DNA of 64,000 bases, from positions 11,322,001-11,386,000 of the forward strand of contig CANTUQ010000004.1 of NCBI GenBank assembly GCA_947683425.1, given 5' to 3'. Of the stretch, positions 45,345-55,999 are shown in pieces. A program made the translations under genes and the position numbers. How positions within the stretch are numbered: the stretch's first letter is position 1; each line of letters starts with the position of its first letter. The notes beneath the pieces are model-generated. The model was not told the DNA's origin, searched no databases, and saw nothing but the letters and a program-made list of their open reading frames with translations. Source of the DNA: Excoecaria cochinchinensis. Taxonomy: Eukaryota > Streptophyta > Magnoliopsida > Malpighiales > Euphorbiaceae.

Positions 45345-45678
45345 AGCCTTATTACTCGCTAACTAGTGGATACGGGTACTAATGATACTGATAGGACATA
45401 GTATCCCAAGCAAATGGAGACATGAGTCTCAAAACATTTTTCTTTATATTCATGTATACCTGAAGGTATACCGGAGACCGGGGTCTCAAACATCTTATAA
45501 TCATGTATACCTGAAGGTATACCGGAGACCGAGGTCTCAAACATCTTTTATGACCCAAACGGGGCCCGAATCAAAGAACCAAATGGGGCCTGCATGAAAC
45601 AATTAAAATACAGCAGCTACACAAACACCCTGACCCTTGATAAGCGCTTATCTATCCACTAACTATGATTACCAGGCT
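45345..45678 (-). other. Stem-bounded hairpin array, G 5' LTR
   Basis: AGCCT (45345-45349) with AGGCT (45674-45678); GTGGATA (45366-45372) with TATCCAC (45653-45659). Inside: GTATACC-tgaa-GGTATAC twice, each followed by GAGACC-gg/ga-GGTCTC, then CAGC, GATAAGCGCTTATC. Confidence 0.85.
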
Positions 45679-47521
45679 CAAAAATATTAACACCCCCATA
45701 TACCAAACTCATATAATAAAGTAGTGTAAGTGAAATCATAAAATTTGTGCATACATGCGTATTAATCATAAAACAAAACATGTAAATCATTCAATAATCT
45801 TAAGCATATCAGGGCCAAGCATGGAAGCACTATCATGCCAACAATTATTAATACAAAATCCTAATCATGTGATAGATGAGGATAACTAAGTATAAACCAT
45901 GCATAATCCAAATTACACTTAAGCATAACACATTGAATTCAATGGCTAAAGCATAATAATGCATTCAGACATCAACCATAGTATTTATATAAATTTGGCA
46001 TAGCATAATACCAATCACATGTTGAGTTCATAACTTAAAGCATAAATAACTCATTCCAATATCAATTAAAGCATTCCATAAATTTAGCATAACGAAACAT
46101 ACCATTAATTGATGTTAGATACATAGAATAACAATAAATAATATTTAAAACTAAACATAAGTGAAAAAGGAGTGAGAATAAAAAGAGTCAAAAATCTAAA
46201 AATTTTTGGGGACAGTGGCGTTTTACACGGCTGTAAGGGAAATCCTTACCTCCGTGTAAAACTCCCAGCACAGACATACCTGGGCAGTAACGTTTTACAC
46301 GGCGGTATGGGTATCTCCTTACCGCCATGTAAAACCACGGCCTTGCATTTTCTGAGGAATTTCCCCGATCCACACGGCGGTGAGCCAATTCCTTACCGCC
46401 GTGTGAATTCTGGAAATTCCAGAAATTGCAGAAATCACTCCAGATTCGAAACCAAAAACAACACACCTCAAAATTACACATTCCAAACAGTAGAATCGAC
46501 CCACAAACTTACCATTCCTGCTCAACCTTCAATTACCATAGGCAAAAACATACTCAACCATTCAATTAACCCAAGTAATTAAAAACCACAATCTAACAAT
46601 TCTCACACATAAATGACTCATAAAATCAAAATCTGATATCCACAATGTAAGTCCTCAATTCAACATACTCAAAACCCCAAGTCACATACACCATTTAAGC
46701 ACCAAATATAATACAAATTCAAGAATTTCAAAAAACACAAATCATTAATGCATAAAATTTCCCAAACAAATCATGCATAAACTCATATCAACACTCAAAT
46801 TTTTGGAAATCATACTCAAATACATATTCATGATCCAAGAAGAATTAGGGCATAGACACTCAAAACTCAAATGCAGAAATCAAACTCCCAAACCTGATGC
46901 CAAAACTCCTTCCACTTCAAAATCCAATCTTTTCTTTCCTTTTGTCCTTCTTTCCTTCTTCAATCACTTGCATGAAACAGCAAAATATAGCCCATATCAA
47001 CCCATGCAATAACTGCTGAACAACTAAATATAAACCCAGAAGAAGATGAAGATGAAGAACCCTAAGAAACTTTCAGCTACTTACCGTTTAGAACCCTTCA
47101 AAACTTAAAACCCTAGCTCAAGGAATGGAGGATTACACATGCAAGCTTGAGAACAGAAAATGGAGAAGGAAAAGAGCAAGGAAACGTGAGAGAGAGCAGG
47201 GAAGAGGAGCCAAAATCTGATAGCTTCTAAAAGAAGCTAAAATTTATGCCTTCTTCTCTCCCCAACATGCACACACTCACTTAAACACATGGCACTCATG
47301 CATTGGACCCTCAATTCCACTAACTACACTTTTACCATCTGCTCCATGTACAACTCTTTAAGTCCTTACAAATTACCAATTGGTCACTAAAGGAAAATTC
47401 TGTCATTTAATACTTTTAATCCTTTGCAATTAAGTCCTCCTTTCCTTGTAAAATTACTCAATCGCCCTTCATAAATCCAATTAACTTGAAATTTCTACTA
47501 GGCCATATTTGGGATGTGACG

Positions 47522-47658
47522 GGGAGGGTGATAGATTGTTGGTCTTCCAGTGAGACTAGCGAAGAAGACGAAGATGAAGAGAAGGAAGAAAAGTCTGTGG
47601 ATCTATGGTAGTCAGATGGGGAAGGGAAAAAAGTAAGTGCTATGACAAGAAGTGGTAG
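47522..47658 (+). pseudogene. gag of C, segment 4
   Basis: Starts with the duplicated GGGAG. Reads DCWSSSETSEEDEDE and then, after a TAG (LW-stop-SDGEG), SAMTRSGS, matching the acidic C-terminal part of gag in J (DCWSSSESGGEAEDE, LWGSDGDEG, GAITRSGR). Cut by element H after GGTAG (47654-47658). Confidence 0.82.
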
Positions 47659-47949
47659 TGTAACAGCCCAGTACCCCTCAAAAGGAATATCGACATGTCA
47701 CACACAACACAAACATTCAAGCAAGAACTAAAGCGGAAGCACTCATGAATAACCATATAAACTTGCATAACTGAACTTATAAAGTATACATGTACTAAGT
47801 CATTACATTACATATCAGAATTACATGCCTTACAAAATGTACAAGCAAAAACTGGACTATACAACTTATCACTATACTAGTACAAAAAGAAAACTTTAAC
47901 TCCTAGTGACCAGCAGATGTGCGACCCAAAACCAAACAAATCCTGCAAA

Positions 47950-47996
47950 CCTACACGGAAACAAACATCCGTGCTAAGCGATAATGCTTAGTGGGG
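47950..47996 (-). other. Double stem-loop of LTR H
   Basis: Minus sense CTAAGCA-TTAT-CGCTTAG (terminal A-C mismatch), CACGG-loop-CCGTG perfect, 291 bp before the LTR end. Confidence 0.87.
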
Positions 47997-48256
47997 ATGT
48001 ACAAAAACAAAGGACAGCACAAGCATGCATAACAGTGTATACATATCATACCAAGGCATAAATGCAAAGTCAATTACAAAATTATAACATGTACAATTCA
48101 ATCTTATCGAAACTAACATGCTAAAAGCACCATAACATTCTTATATATGTAACACATAACGGAATCTTAACAATATCAAGTCCACTTGTCGAACATAACT
48201 GAGCCAAAAGCATTAATATGAAATGCTCAAAACAAAGCCATCATTCCATCATCAAA

Positions 48257-48505
48257 AGCCTAAGCTCGATCAACACAAAAGCATACAAGAAGCATGAACT
48301 CTCACGGACTGTGGATACGGGTACAAAAGATATCGATGAAATTCAGTATCTAAAACAAAAGACATAAGTCTGAAAACATTCGAATACCAGGAGGTAACAA
48401 AAGAGACTTAAGTATCTAGACAAAAGACCATAACGGTCTAAAAAGCAGCCGCGCAAAACCCTTTATAAGCATGTCTATATATCCACTAACTTGACACTTC
48501 AGGCT
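48257..48505 (-). other. Stem-bounded hairpin array of LTR H
   Basis: AGCCT (48257-48261) with AGGCT (48501-48505); GTGGATA (48311-48317) with TATCCAC (48480-48486). Inner palindrome is damaged (ATAAGCATGTCTAT) and hairpins are weaker than elsewhere. Confidence 0.65.
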
Positions 48506-48872
48506 CTCTAACACTCTAATTACTATAAAGTATATTTACATATCCAATATCAATCACATTTCACTCAAATCATGTACAATTCCTACTAGCAAATACTACC
48601 TATGATATATAATATGCATGTTCAAACATATTCATATAGTTCACCAAACAAATCCACATACCATTATGATTCAATAACTAAAAAGCATGTACACATTGAA
48701 TTCCTTTATCAAGGTACTATTCCATAGCCTCACTTACGTATAATTTCCATTGACAAAAGTTCATATACTCATCTCATAATGTTAAACATGAATTGGATAA
48801 GTTATAGGAACTTGAAGAGAAGTTCGGGTGCATTTCGGGAAGGATAAACACACAAAAATACTCAAACTAGAG

Positions 48873-48890
48873 GGGGGGGGGGGGGGGGTA
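48873..48890 (+). repeat. Poly-G run
   Basis: Uninterrupted run of about 18 G in LTR H. Could fold as a quadruplex; its length may be unreliable in sequencing. Confidence 0.8.
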
Positions 48891-50209
48891 AAGGTAGGAA
48901 ATGATTCATGCCAACCATGGGATCAAAATGTGAAGGAAAGTCCATCATGTAACTGGTTCTTTTGCGCTCGCAACAGTGGTCTCCTATAGGTGCCCAATGG
49001 GATTGCTTTTCACCTCAAACTTGTACCACATAAACCAACATCTAAACCTCATTTTTAGGCAAAATGTCCTTCTTAACAATTGTTCCCTAGGATGTTACGT
49101 TTCTAATGGAACAAGTTACAGGTCATTGAGACAAATAAAACATAAGATATGAGCTAAACACACTATATTATTCCAATGGACCCGCCAGAATAAAGACACT
49201 TATGTTATGGCCAAGTTTGGGACACTTAGAGCCAGAATTCGATCATAGTCATTTATGTGACTTATATAGATATGGAAGTCATGGTTCTAATGGTAAAAAT
49301 CTCACAAAAATTGGGTTGTTAAACTCCACCTATCACCAAAACATCACACGAAGGTCTGATACAATCTGAGTAGAGTTTGCCCCTACAACTAGGGTTTATA
49401 CGTGATCACTAGATTTACTCATGAAAATTCAACTAACTCTTCAACACACATCCATTTTACATTTCAGTTATATCAAATATCAATTAACACATTAAACATG
49501 CATCAGTTGACACTACATCACAATTCACTACAAATGCAAAAATCAAAGGGCACACGATCCCTACCTCTAGAAGTGCAGCCGAAACTCCCAATCTCAAATC
49601 TTGTCCCTGTCCTTCTCAATCCTTCTATCCGGAACTTCAAACATAGCAAAGAACACCAATACAACACCTCTTAGTCCATTACACAACCAGCTCAAACCAA
49701 AAACAGAAATGGAGTAGAAGATGGCCCAACATAAAGCTAAGTCACACTTACCTTCTTAATCCCTTAATAACCTCTTCAAACCATCCAATGCAGAAATTAG
49801 CCAAAGGAAGAAAAAATCAAAGAAGAAAGAGGAAGTAAAATCGAGAAAGAGAGGGAAAACAAAGAGATATCACCATTTGCATGCAAAATAAGAATGAGGA
49901 TAGATTTTCCCACTCAAATCACTTATATTGCATGCAAAAGTCCACTTGGCATATCCTCTCAAAGCCACATGTCTATCTTAAGATATGTGTCCCAAACCCT
50001 TCCAAAGTCGTTGCATGATTGCCACATGTCCAAACCAACTCAAAATTCACTTAAAACCCGTTTAAACCAAACTCCAACTGGCGCATTCTGTCGCGCTCAC
50101 GACAGAAGCTAAACCAGAAATTCTAAAAAAACAAAACTTAACCAGTCTTCTTACGAATGCACACCAAATCATCACAAATCCTACTAGGGTGTATCCCGGC
50201 CATTACAAT

Positions 50210-50223
50210 CTCTCCCCCTTAAG
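50210..50223 (-). other. Polypurine tract of H
   Basis: Minus sense CTTAAGGGGGAGAG, followed (plus side) by the TTTCGTCCTCGAAATTTC context of the family. Confidence 0.92.
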
Positions 50224-50273
50224 AAATTTCGTCCTCGAAATTTCACCCGATAACACAGATAGCAAAACACTTA

Positions 50274-50444
50274 TCACAAAGCAGTCAATCTGTCTACCAC
50301 TTGAAGTAAACCTTGTACTAATGTCGGATCAAAACAAAAACCCTGACCTCTTGCTGGTGCACGCTCAGGTGCAGGCCTATCCTGTCTGACCGGATTAACA
50401 CTTTCAATCGTTTCGCCCATATACTCACTTAGATCAGACTCTAT
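50274..50444 (-). pseudogene. gag start remnant of H (56 codons)
   Basis: ESDLSEYMGETIESVNPV follows ATA at the position of the family's ATG, and the frame goes through QGLLQVVDRLTAL to a stop, matching the first part of gag in D (MESDPSEHVGETTSSVNPV ... QGLVQILDRLTAP). Everything after that is deleted up to the polypurine tract. Confidence 0.78.
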
Positions 50445-50555
50445 TAAGACACTACACAAGACAAGACATTTGCATTAGGCCACAACACTAGACTGACTCA
50501 CATACAAGGACTCTACACTCAAACAATCACATAGACCAGAACCGACTAAACCGGC

Positions 50556-50567
50556 GCTCTGATACCA
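50556..50567 (-). other. Primer binding site of H (tRNA-iMet)
   Basis: Minus sense TGGTATCAGAGC, five bases from the LTR start at 50573. Confidence 0.95.
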
Positions 50568-50667
50568 CAACTTGTAACACCCCAGTACCACTCAAACGGA
50601 ATATCGAGATGTCACAAACAACACAAACATTCAAACAAGAGCTAAAGCGGAAGCACTCATGAATAAC

Positions 50668-51127
50668 TGTCACACCCCAACCTATACCATGGAGACTTCT
50701 ACTTGGATTAAGGGAAGAAGGGTCCAGATAGATAGGAGTGTCACATCCCACTAGTACAAATATGAAAACATCGCATACAAAATGGCATATCAAGGAAAAG
50801 TCAAGCTCTGAAAGAAGGAAGAGTGATAATGGACAAAATGAATACTTTTATTAATATACATAAAAGAGGTCTTTACATTTACAACAGATATAAACAAAAC
50901 AAATATACAAAAGCCCAAGGTACATTGTTCCAAAGGCCAATAAAAACATTATATCTGCTACAAAAGAAAGGAAAGCCTATACTATAAAACCCCGATCTCT
51001 AGTTGTGTTGGCCTTCCCGATGCGACACGCCCAGACTATGCATACTCAACCTTCCACACCTGCAAGTTTAAACACCCGTGCTAAGCGAAATGGCTTAGTG
51101 GGGAACACAAGATGCATAACCGCTTGT
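50668..51127 (-). mobile_element. LTR fragment K
   Basis: Begins TGTCACACCCCAACC inside the 5' LTR of H and carries a double stem-loop at 51059-51103, so it is the 3' end of a minus-strand LTR. It breaks off soon after, where the leader of J starts at GTACATTAG. Its other end, target duplication and the rest of the H LTR are not in the window. Confidence 0.75.
51059..51103 (-). other. Double stem-loop of LTR K (decayed)
   Basis: Minus sense CTAAGCC-ATTT-CGCTTAG (one mismatch); second stem CACGGG faces CTTGCAGG and no longer pairs well. Confidence 0.7.
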
Positions 51128-52407
51128 ACATTAGCATAGGAGTGTCATGCTGTCGATTTTTACCGCGCACCATGCGCATCCATCGGGTCCCTCATTGACC
51201 CTTGGGCTAATCCCAACTAGGAAAGAGACTGCACAACCACGTGTGTGGGAGAAATAAGGGCAGAAGGACCTACTTGCTTGCTTGTGCTCTGTAAGTGTTG
51301 CATATCACGACCATGCATTATACCTGCATTTCATGCATCATGCCTAACTTTCTGTCCCTGCAGCCATCATAGATCTGCCCAGTTGGACTAGATCACCAAC
51401 CGGACGACTTGTAACACCCCGAAAATCACCCTAGAAGAATTGAGTGTCACTGGTGTAATAATGTGCATGATAATTAGGGTTTACAGCCTTGGACCTAAGT
51501 GAGAAAGTGAAGTGCGGGACTTAATTGAAGGAAAATAAAGTATTGTAGTTGCTGAATTGTACTTTGTATGATTAACTAGCAAATGAAGATTTATTTAGTG
51601 TAATGGCTGTTAATTAAGTTAATCAAAAGTTAGTGGGATCAGCTGTATGTTAGTGGATTTAGCTAGATGCTAGTGGACTCCATGTGTTAGTGTGTGAACC
51701 AGCCACCTTGTGTAGGGAGAGTGAGAACTTGACACCTCATTCTTACATGCAAGCATGAGGTGGATTAGTGAGTAAACCTGTCTTTTGTTCCTTGATTCAG
51801 CCATTTTGATCCCTTGATCCGGCCCTCACTCTCTCATGAGTTCATTCTTCCTTTTTGCTCTTCTTTCATTTGTTCTCTTTGACCATGGAGACCAAAGGGT
51901 AGATATTGATAGATAGAAGATTGTGCATTATTGTCTAGAAAAGGTATATTGATGTTGAGTTCATCTTCTTCATATCTTTCTATTTGCTTCATAATTGTTA
52001 TGGGTAAAGTCTAATGGACTTAAATGGGTTGTGTGCTTATGTGTTATGAGTTGAAGAGCCAGGTAGAGCTGGAAAAGGGAAGGAGAAAGTCAATATAGAA
52101 GAGTAAGAAGGAGTGCTCCAAGAGGTTAGGGATTTGTTGTGTTTTGATGTGATTAGTGTGTTTGAAGTTCTTGTAAATGAGATGTGATACTGATTTTGTT
52201 ATTGATATTGAATTGGATAGTGAACAAGTGTAAAGTGATTATTGTAGTGATATTAGTGTTAATAGCATCTAGTGATTTGTAATATTTATTGGCATGCTCA
52301 AATTGATTGTGCATCATGACATGTAAATGAAGAGGTAAAGTATGCTTGTGTGGTGAAGAGGGTTGCCCAAGCATGTGAATGCAAGAATGCCAAGTGTGAG
52401 AAAAAGC

Positions 52408-52710
52408 ACAGCTGTGTCTTGGTAAAACACAGCTGTGAAGTGGAAATTTGGCATGCGTCACGGTGACAACCAAATTGGTTGTGACCGTGAGGCATCAAAA
52501 TGAGCATTCTGTTTTGAAGTGCAGTATGTCACGGTGACAATCAAACTCATTGTGACCGTGACATACCCCAGACATGCATTCTGCCCGTGAGTTGGTCATA
52601 AGTCACGGTGACAATCAGATTGATTGTGACCGTGACCTATCACAAACTACATTCTGTTTTGGGGATTCAATATGTCACGGTGACAACCAGATTGATTGTG
52701 ACCGTGACCC
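52408..52710. repeat. GTCACGGTGACAA inverted pairs, LTR I
   Basis: Four successive cassettes, each GTCACGGTGACAA, then 8-14 bases, then TTGTGACCGTGAC, about 75 bases apart, after two CACAGCTGTG words. Each cassette can fold on itself. LTR F has the related CACGGTCACAA/CACCGTGAC at 20425-20535. Confidence 0.88.
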
Positions 52711-53061
52711 CTCTGTCTTGGCAATGTAACCCTATTGCATATGAATGTATAAATTGTGCAATCTTATCTATAACTAGGAGCCTTATTGTATGAGCATTAT
52801 ATCAATGATAAATGAAGTTATGTGCATACAACTAGGGTGATTATGTGAATTAGAGATGCATGATAGCCTAACTAAGCTTGAATGCATCATCATGCGAACA
52901 TGTGACAATGTGAATTACAAATGCATAACAGCCTAACTAAGCTTGATTGCATTATCATGCGAATTATGAACATGTGAGGAGAATCAAATCATGCGAATGA
53001 ATTTAATATGCGAATGAATAATGCCATGAGAATGAATGCGTAGTGTGTGAATAAAGTAATA

Positions 53062-53281
53062 AGCCTATAGTCGAGTCGTGGATAAATAAGCATGCTTATG
53101 AAGGGCTAGTGATTTGCGGCTGCTAGTGATTGATACCGACGGGTGTCTAGTGATTGATACCGACGGGTATTTTGTGATATAGCGATCGAGACTTCTGTCT
53201 TTAGTGATATAGTGTTCGAGGCCTCGGTCTCTAATGTTATTGATCAGTGTACCCGTATCCATTCCTAAGACTATACAGGCT
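53062..53281 (+). other. Stem-bounded hairpin array of LTR I
   Basis: AGCCTATAGTC starts at 53062 and can pair with GACTATACAGGCT ending at 53281, a longer, different outer stem. Inner GTGGATA (53078-53084) with TATCCA. Inside: ATAAGCATGCTTAT, GCGGCTGC, GATACC-gac-GGGTGTC, GATACC-gac-GGGTAT, GAGGCC-tc-GGTCTC. Confidence 0.8.
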
Positions 53282-53686
53282 ATTAATGAATAACAAGAAT
53301 ATTGTATGTGTTCATGATAAATATGTGTTGGAATTATTGTTCTTGATGATAGTGTGATATTTATGCCATGGTATTGAATTAGAAATAATGCAATGAGCCT
53401 ACAATTGGCTTAGTGTAGTGACTAATGAGCAGTGTACATGGATATTGAATGATAGTGACTTATTGTTCCTCATTGACTTGGTGAAGTGAATATTGAACAT
53501 GGTAAGTGAATAGCGATTTAAAGCATGTTATAGATAGCTTATGACTTGTGATTAACATGAGTTACAGCGTATTGACATGATAGTGTAATATTGATCTAGT
53601 GAGTGTACATCATATGCCATATGTGTTAAGCATGCTCTCTATTATGTAATGCTTTGTGATTATTGTGTTAGTACCTGTTTGTACAT

Positions 53687-53734
53687 CCCCACTAAGCGTT
53701 ATCGCTTAGCACGGGTGCTTGTCTCCCATGTAGG
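53687..53734 (+). other. Double stem-loop of LTR I
   Basis: CTAAGCG-TTAT-CGCTTAG perfect, then CACGGG-loop-CCCATG with one changed pair, 329 bp before the LTR end. Confidence 0.87.
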
Positions 53735-54150
53735 TTATGAATTGGAGTCGAGTTTTTGAAGAAGTACTGCAGGCCACCATAGGAGCGTGAAGTGTCTCTT
53801 CAAGTGTATAGTTTTGTATTTGGAGCTCCATTTTGTAAAAGCTATTCTTTTGTATATATATAGTGTTATATGTAACGTATAGTAGTGAAGCTAGTAACTT
53901 GTAATAGTGTATAGTGAAGAACATCCGATAAAATTATAGTGTAGTGGTATGCATGAATTATAAGAAATGGTAATGTTAAAATGTAAGGAAAGTAAATAAG
54001 ATAATTGCATGATAGTGCTGTGTAGCGCTCCCTTGTCCATCCAGGGGGCATTGGGGTGTCACACGACTGATCCGAGTTCCTACTCCCGAGCTGTCAGATA
54101 GAGAGGGTCTACCAAGAATCTTATAAGAAATCAGTGGTACAGTATCTCAG

Positions 54151-55800
54151 ATGGCAAACTCGCCTAGGGGGGATAACGCCACCAGGGCCATGATCGCGGA
54201 AGAAGTGGGCCGTCGGTTTGAGGAATTCGAGGGTAGGATGATGAATATGTTGACCGCCTTGGCACAGCAGAATGCTCCACAGAATCCTCCTCCTCCTCCT
54301 CCTCCAGTGAGACAGAATGAACCAGAAGAAGAAAGGGTTGAAAGACGAGAAGAACCTATTCGACTGCCTCCAGTAGAGTTAAGGTCAGTAGCCTCGGGAG
54401 AGCAGAGAAGAAGGCCTGTGCTGAGAATTGATGATGATAGAGATATCGAGGATGATAGGATGAGCATTGCATCTGAGAAGGGGAAGGCGCCTCAAGCTGA
54501 TGACCTTATTCTGAAAAAAATGGAGGAGAGGTTTGAAGCCATGGCCCGTATGATAGGTAGAGCTCATGGGATGAATCCGGAGGATAAGGAGTTGGACGGA
54601 GAGGACCCGATCCCTTATAACTTTAAAATGCCGGATGTGCCGAAGTTCGATGGTACTTCTGACCCTACCGCACACGTGAAATAGTATTCTCTGGTCAAGA
54701 AGGGGACCACGTTGTCCAAGAAGCAGAAAGTAGAATACTTTTGTCTGAGTCTGACCTCTCATGCCATTGACTGGTATCATGGCCTTGACCGCCACACTAA
54801 AGAAGATTGGGATCTGCTCACTGAAGAGTTTTTGAAGCAGTATGACTGCAATACCAGAATGGAGGTGACTCTAAAATATCTTGAGCTACTCCAGCAGAAG
54901 ACCGGGGAATCTTTCCATGATTATCTCACCCGATGGCAGAACCGAGTAATGGAGATGCGCCGAAAGCCGGACACCCGGGATCATATTCATTTATTTATCA
55001 AGAACGCAAGCCCATACTTGAAAGAGGGGTTGAAGATGAAGGGGTTGAAGGACTGGGAATCTCTCAAAGATATAGCCATCGAAGCAGAGGGAGAACTCTT
55101 GACTCGAAAAGCTAGCAATGACAATTTCGCCAAAAGGGCTAACCCCGGTCAAGGAACCAGCAGGCCGGCAGGTCCCAGTAACAGCACTAGAAGAACGGGT
55201 GAAGTGTCTGCTACTGAGGTAACCACCCAGAGGAAGTTTTCGAACTTGGGGAGACCATTATCCTTGGTCTTGAGGAGGTTAATGAAGGAGGGAAAATTGC
55301 ACCCTCTGGCTCCTAGGCCAGCTTTGACGCAAGGGAAACTTGGACATAAAGATAATGAATTCTGTGCGTTCCACCAGCACTCAGGCCATATCACAGATAA
55401 ATGCAAAGCGCTCTGACACTCTATCCAAGACTTGATTGATAGCAAGCAGATTTCTGACCCTGAAAATAGGGAAACTGAGAAGAAGCCCGGTTATAATGCC
55501 ATACCACCACCCGTGTTTATGATCAGATCTAGCCTGCCAGAGTGGTACGTGTTATAAGATCTATATGGGAGAGAGAAGTTCGCTGCTGGTTATCCCGAGG
55601 ATAGAGAGGAGAAGGCAGTTGTGGCGACCCTTGATTGCTGGTCTAGCAGTGAAAGCGGTGGAGAAGCCGAGGATGAAAAAGGAATGAACCTTGATTTGTG
55701 GGGCTCCGATGGAGACGAAGGAGAGATAGGGGCTATAACGAGGAGTGGAAGAGTGATCCCCGAGATTATAAGGCTACCTGAGCCAGTGCAGCCGTCAGCA
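54151..55800 (+). pseudogene. gag of J (Tat type)
   Basis: Starts MANSPRGDNATRAMIAEE at 54151. A helical N-terminus and proline run (residues about 45-55) precede the core: FKMPDVPKFDGTSDPTA, DWYHGLDRHTKEDWDLL, FLKQYDCN, LLQQKTGESFHDYLTRWQ, FIKNASPYLKEGL. The C-x2-H-x4-H-x4-C finger CAFHQHSGHITDKC and an acidic tail follow. Stops: TAG 54682 (Gln in C), TGA 55414 and TAA 55555 (Gln in C), all explicable by C-to-T. In a live element it forms the particle and packages RNA. Confidence 0.88.
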
Positions 55801-55999
55801 GAGAAAGAGCCAGAGGAGAATCAGATTGTAAGACAGTTGAAGAAAACTGCAGCTCAAATATCCATCTGTGATCTATTGAGGCAATCCCCCTCTCATAGGC
55901 AGAAGGTAGTAGAAGCTTTGGTTGAGGCCACGGTCGCCACCACTATTTCCCCATTAGAACTTTTGGGTTTAATTAAGGGAGGATCCGAGGAGAGATTGG

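Larger units (their letters stand above)
33588..47521 (-). mobile_element. LTR element G, gag mostly deleted
   Basis: Flanked by GGGAG (33583-33587 and 47522-47526). The end has mutated to CG, and the inner end at 43940 to TA. 3' LTR 33588-43940 (holding M and N), internal region 43941-44704, 5' LTR 44705-47521, in minus orientation. Subtracting M, N and their target copies, the 3' LTR is about 2815 bp, matching the 2817-bp partner. The internal 764 bp keep primer site, gag start, gag zinc fingers and a polypurine tract, but lack the gag core and pol. Confidence 0.9.
44705..47521 (-). repeat. 5' LTR of element G
   Basis: 2817 bp, uninterrupted. It gives the empty sites of M (about 45400) and N (45870-45872). 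It ends GGATGTGACG, the final CA mutated. Confidence 0.92.
12575..47658 (+). mobile_element. Tat-like LTR element C, in pieces
   Basis: An LTR (12575-15115), a Tat-type primer site, a leader and a gag gene in four segments (16050-16979, about 26501-26740, 33292-33587, 47522-47658). Joined in order, the segments match the continuous gag of element J (54151-55800). The gaps are filled by elements E, D, G and H. No protease, polymerase or 3' LTR of C is seen, because H and then the K/J junction follow. Several in-frame stops show it is dead. It is the host of most nested insertions and so the oldest recognisable element in this half. Confidence 0.85.
47659..50207 (-). repeat. 3' LTR of element H
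   Basis: 2549 bp, TGTAACAGCCC to CCATTACA. Contains a run of about 18 G at 48873-48890 and a block at about 49060-49205 shared with LTRs A, B and F. GTCGCGCTC-type dyads near 50088-50105. Confidence 0.9.
47659..50667 (-). mobile_element. LTR element H, truncated
   Basis: Minus orientation. 3' LTR 47659-50207, polypurine tract, 365-bp internal region with a 56-codon gag start, primer site, then only 95 bases of 5' LTR (50573-50667) before fragment K begins. Left target GGTAG is in the gag of C; the right one is lost with the rest of the LTR. A minimal non-autonomous element before truncation. Confidence 0.87.
51410..54063 (+). mobile_element. Solo LTR I
   Basis: Begins TGTAACACCCCG, ends GGGGTGTCACA, flanked by CGACT (51405-51409, 54064-54068), 2654 bp. 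Plus orientation. It carries both an ACACAGCTGTG dyad pair (52408-52440) and four GTCACGGTGACAA/TTGTGACCGTGAC inverted pairs (52455-52710). No primer site or coding domain. Confidence 0.93.

Noticed and set aside
48873..48890. Poly-G run as a functional quadruplex
   Set aside because: A single homopolymer in a dead LTR, not shared by relatives in the window; could be slippage or a sequencing error.
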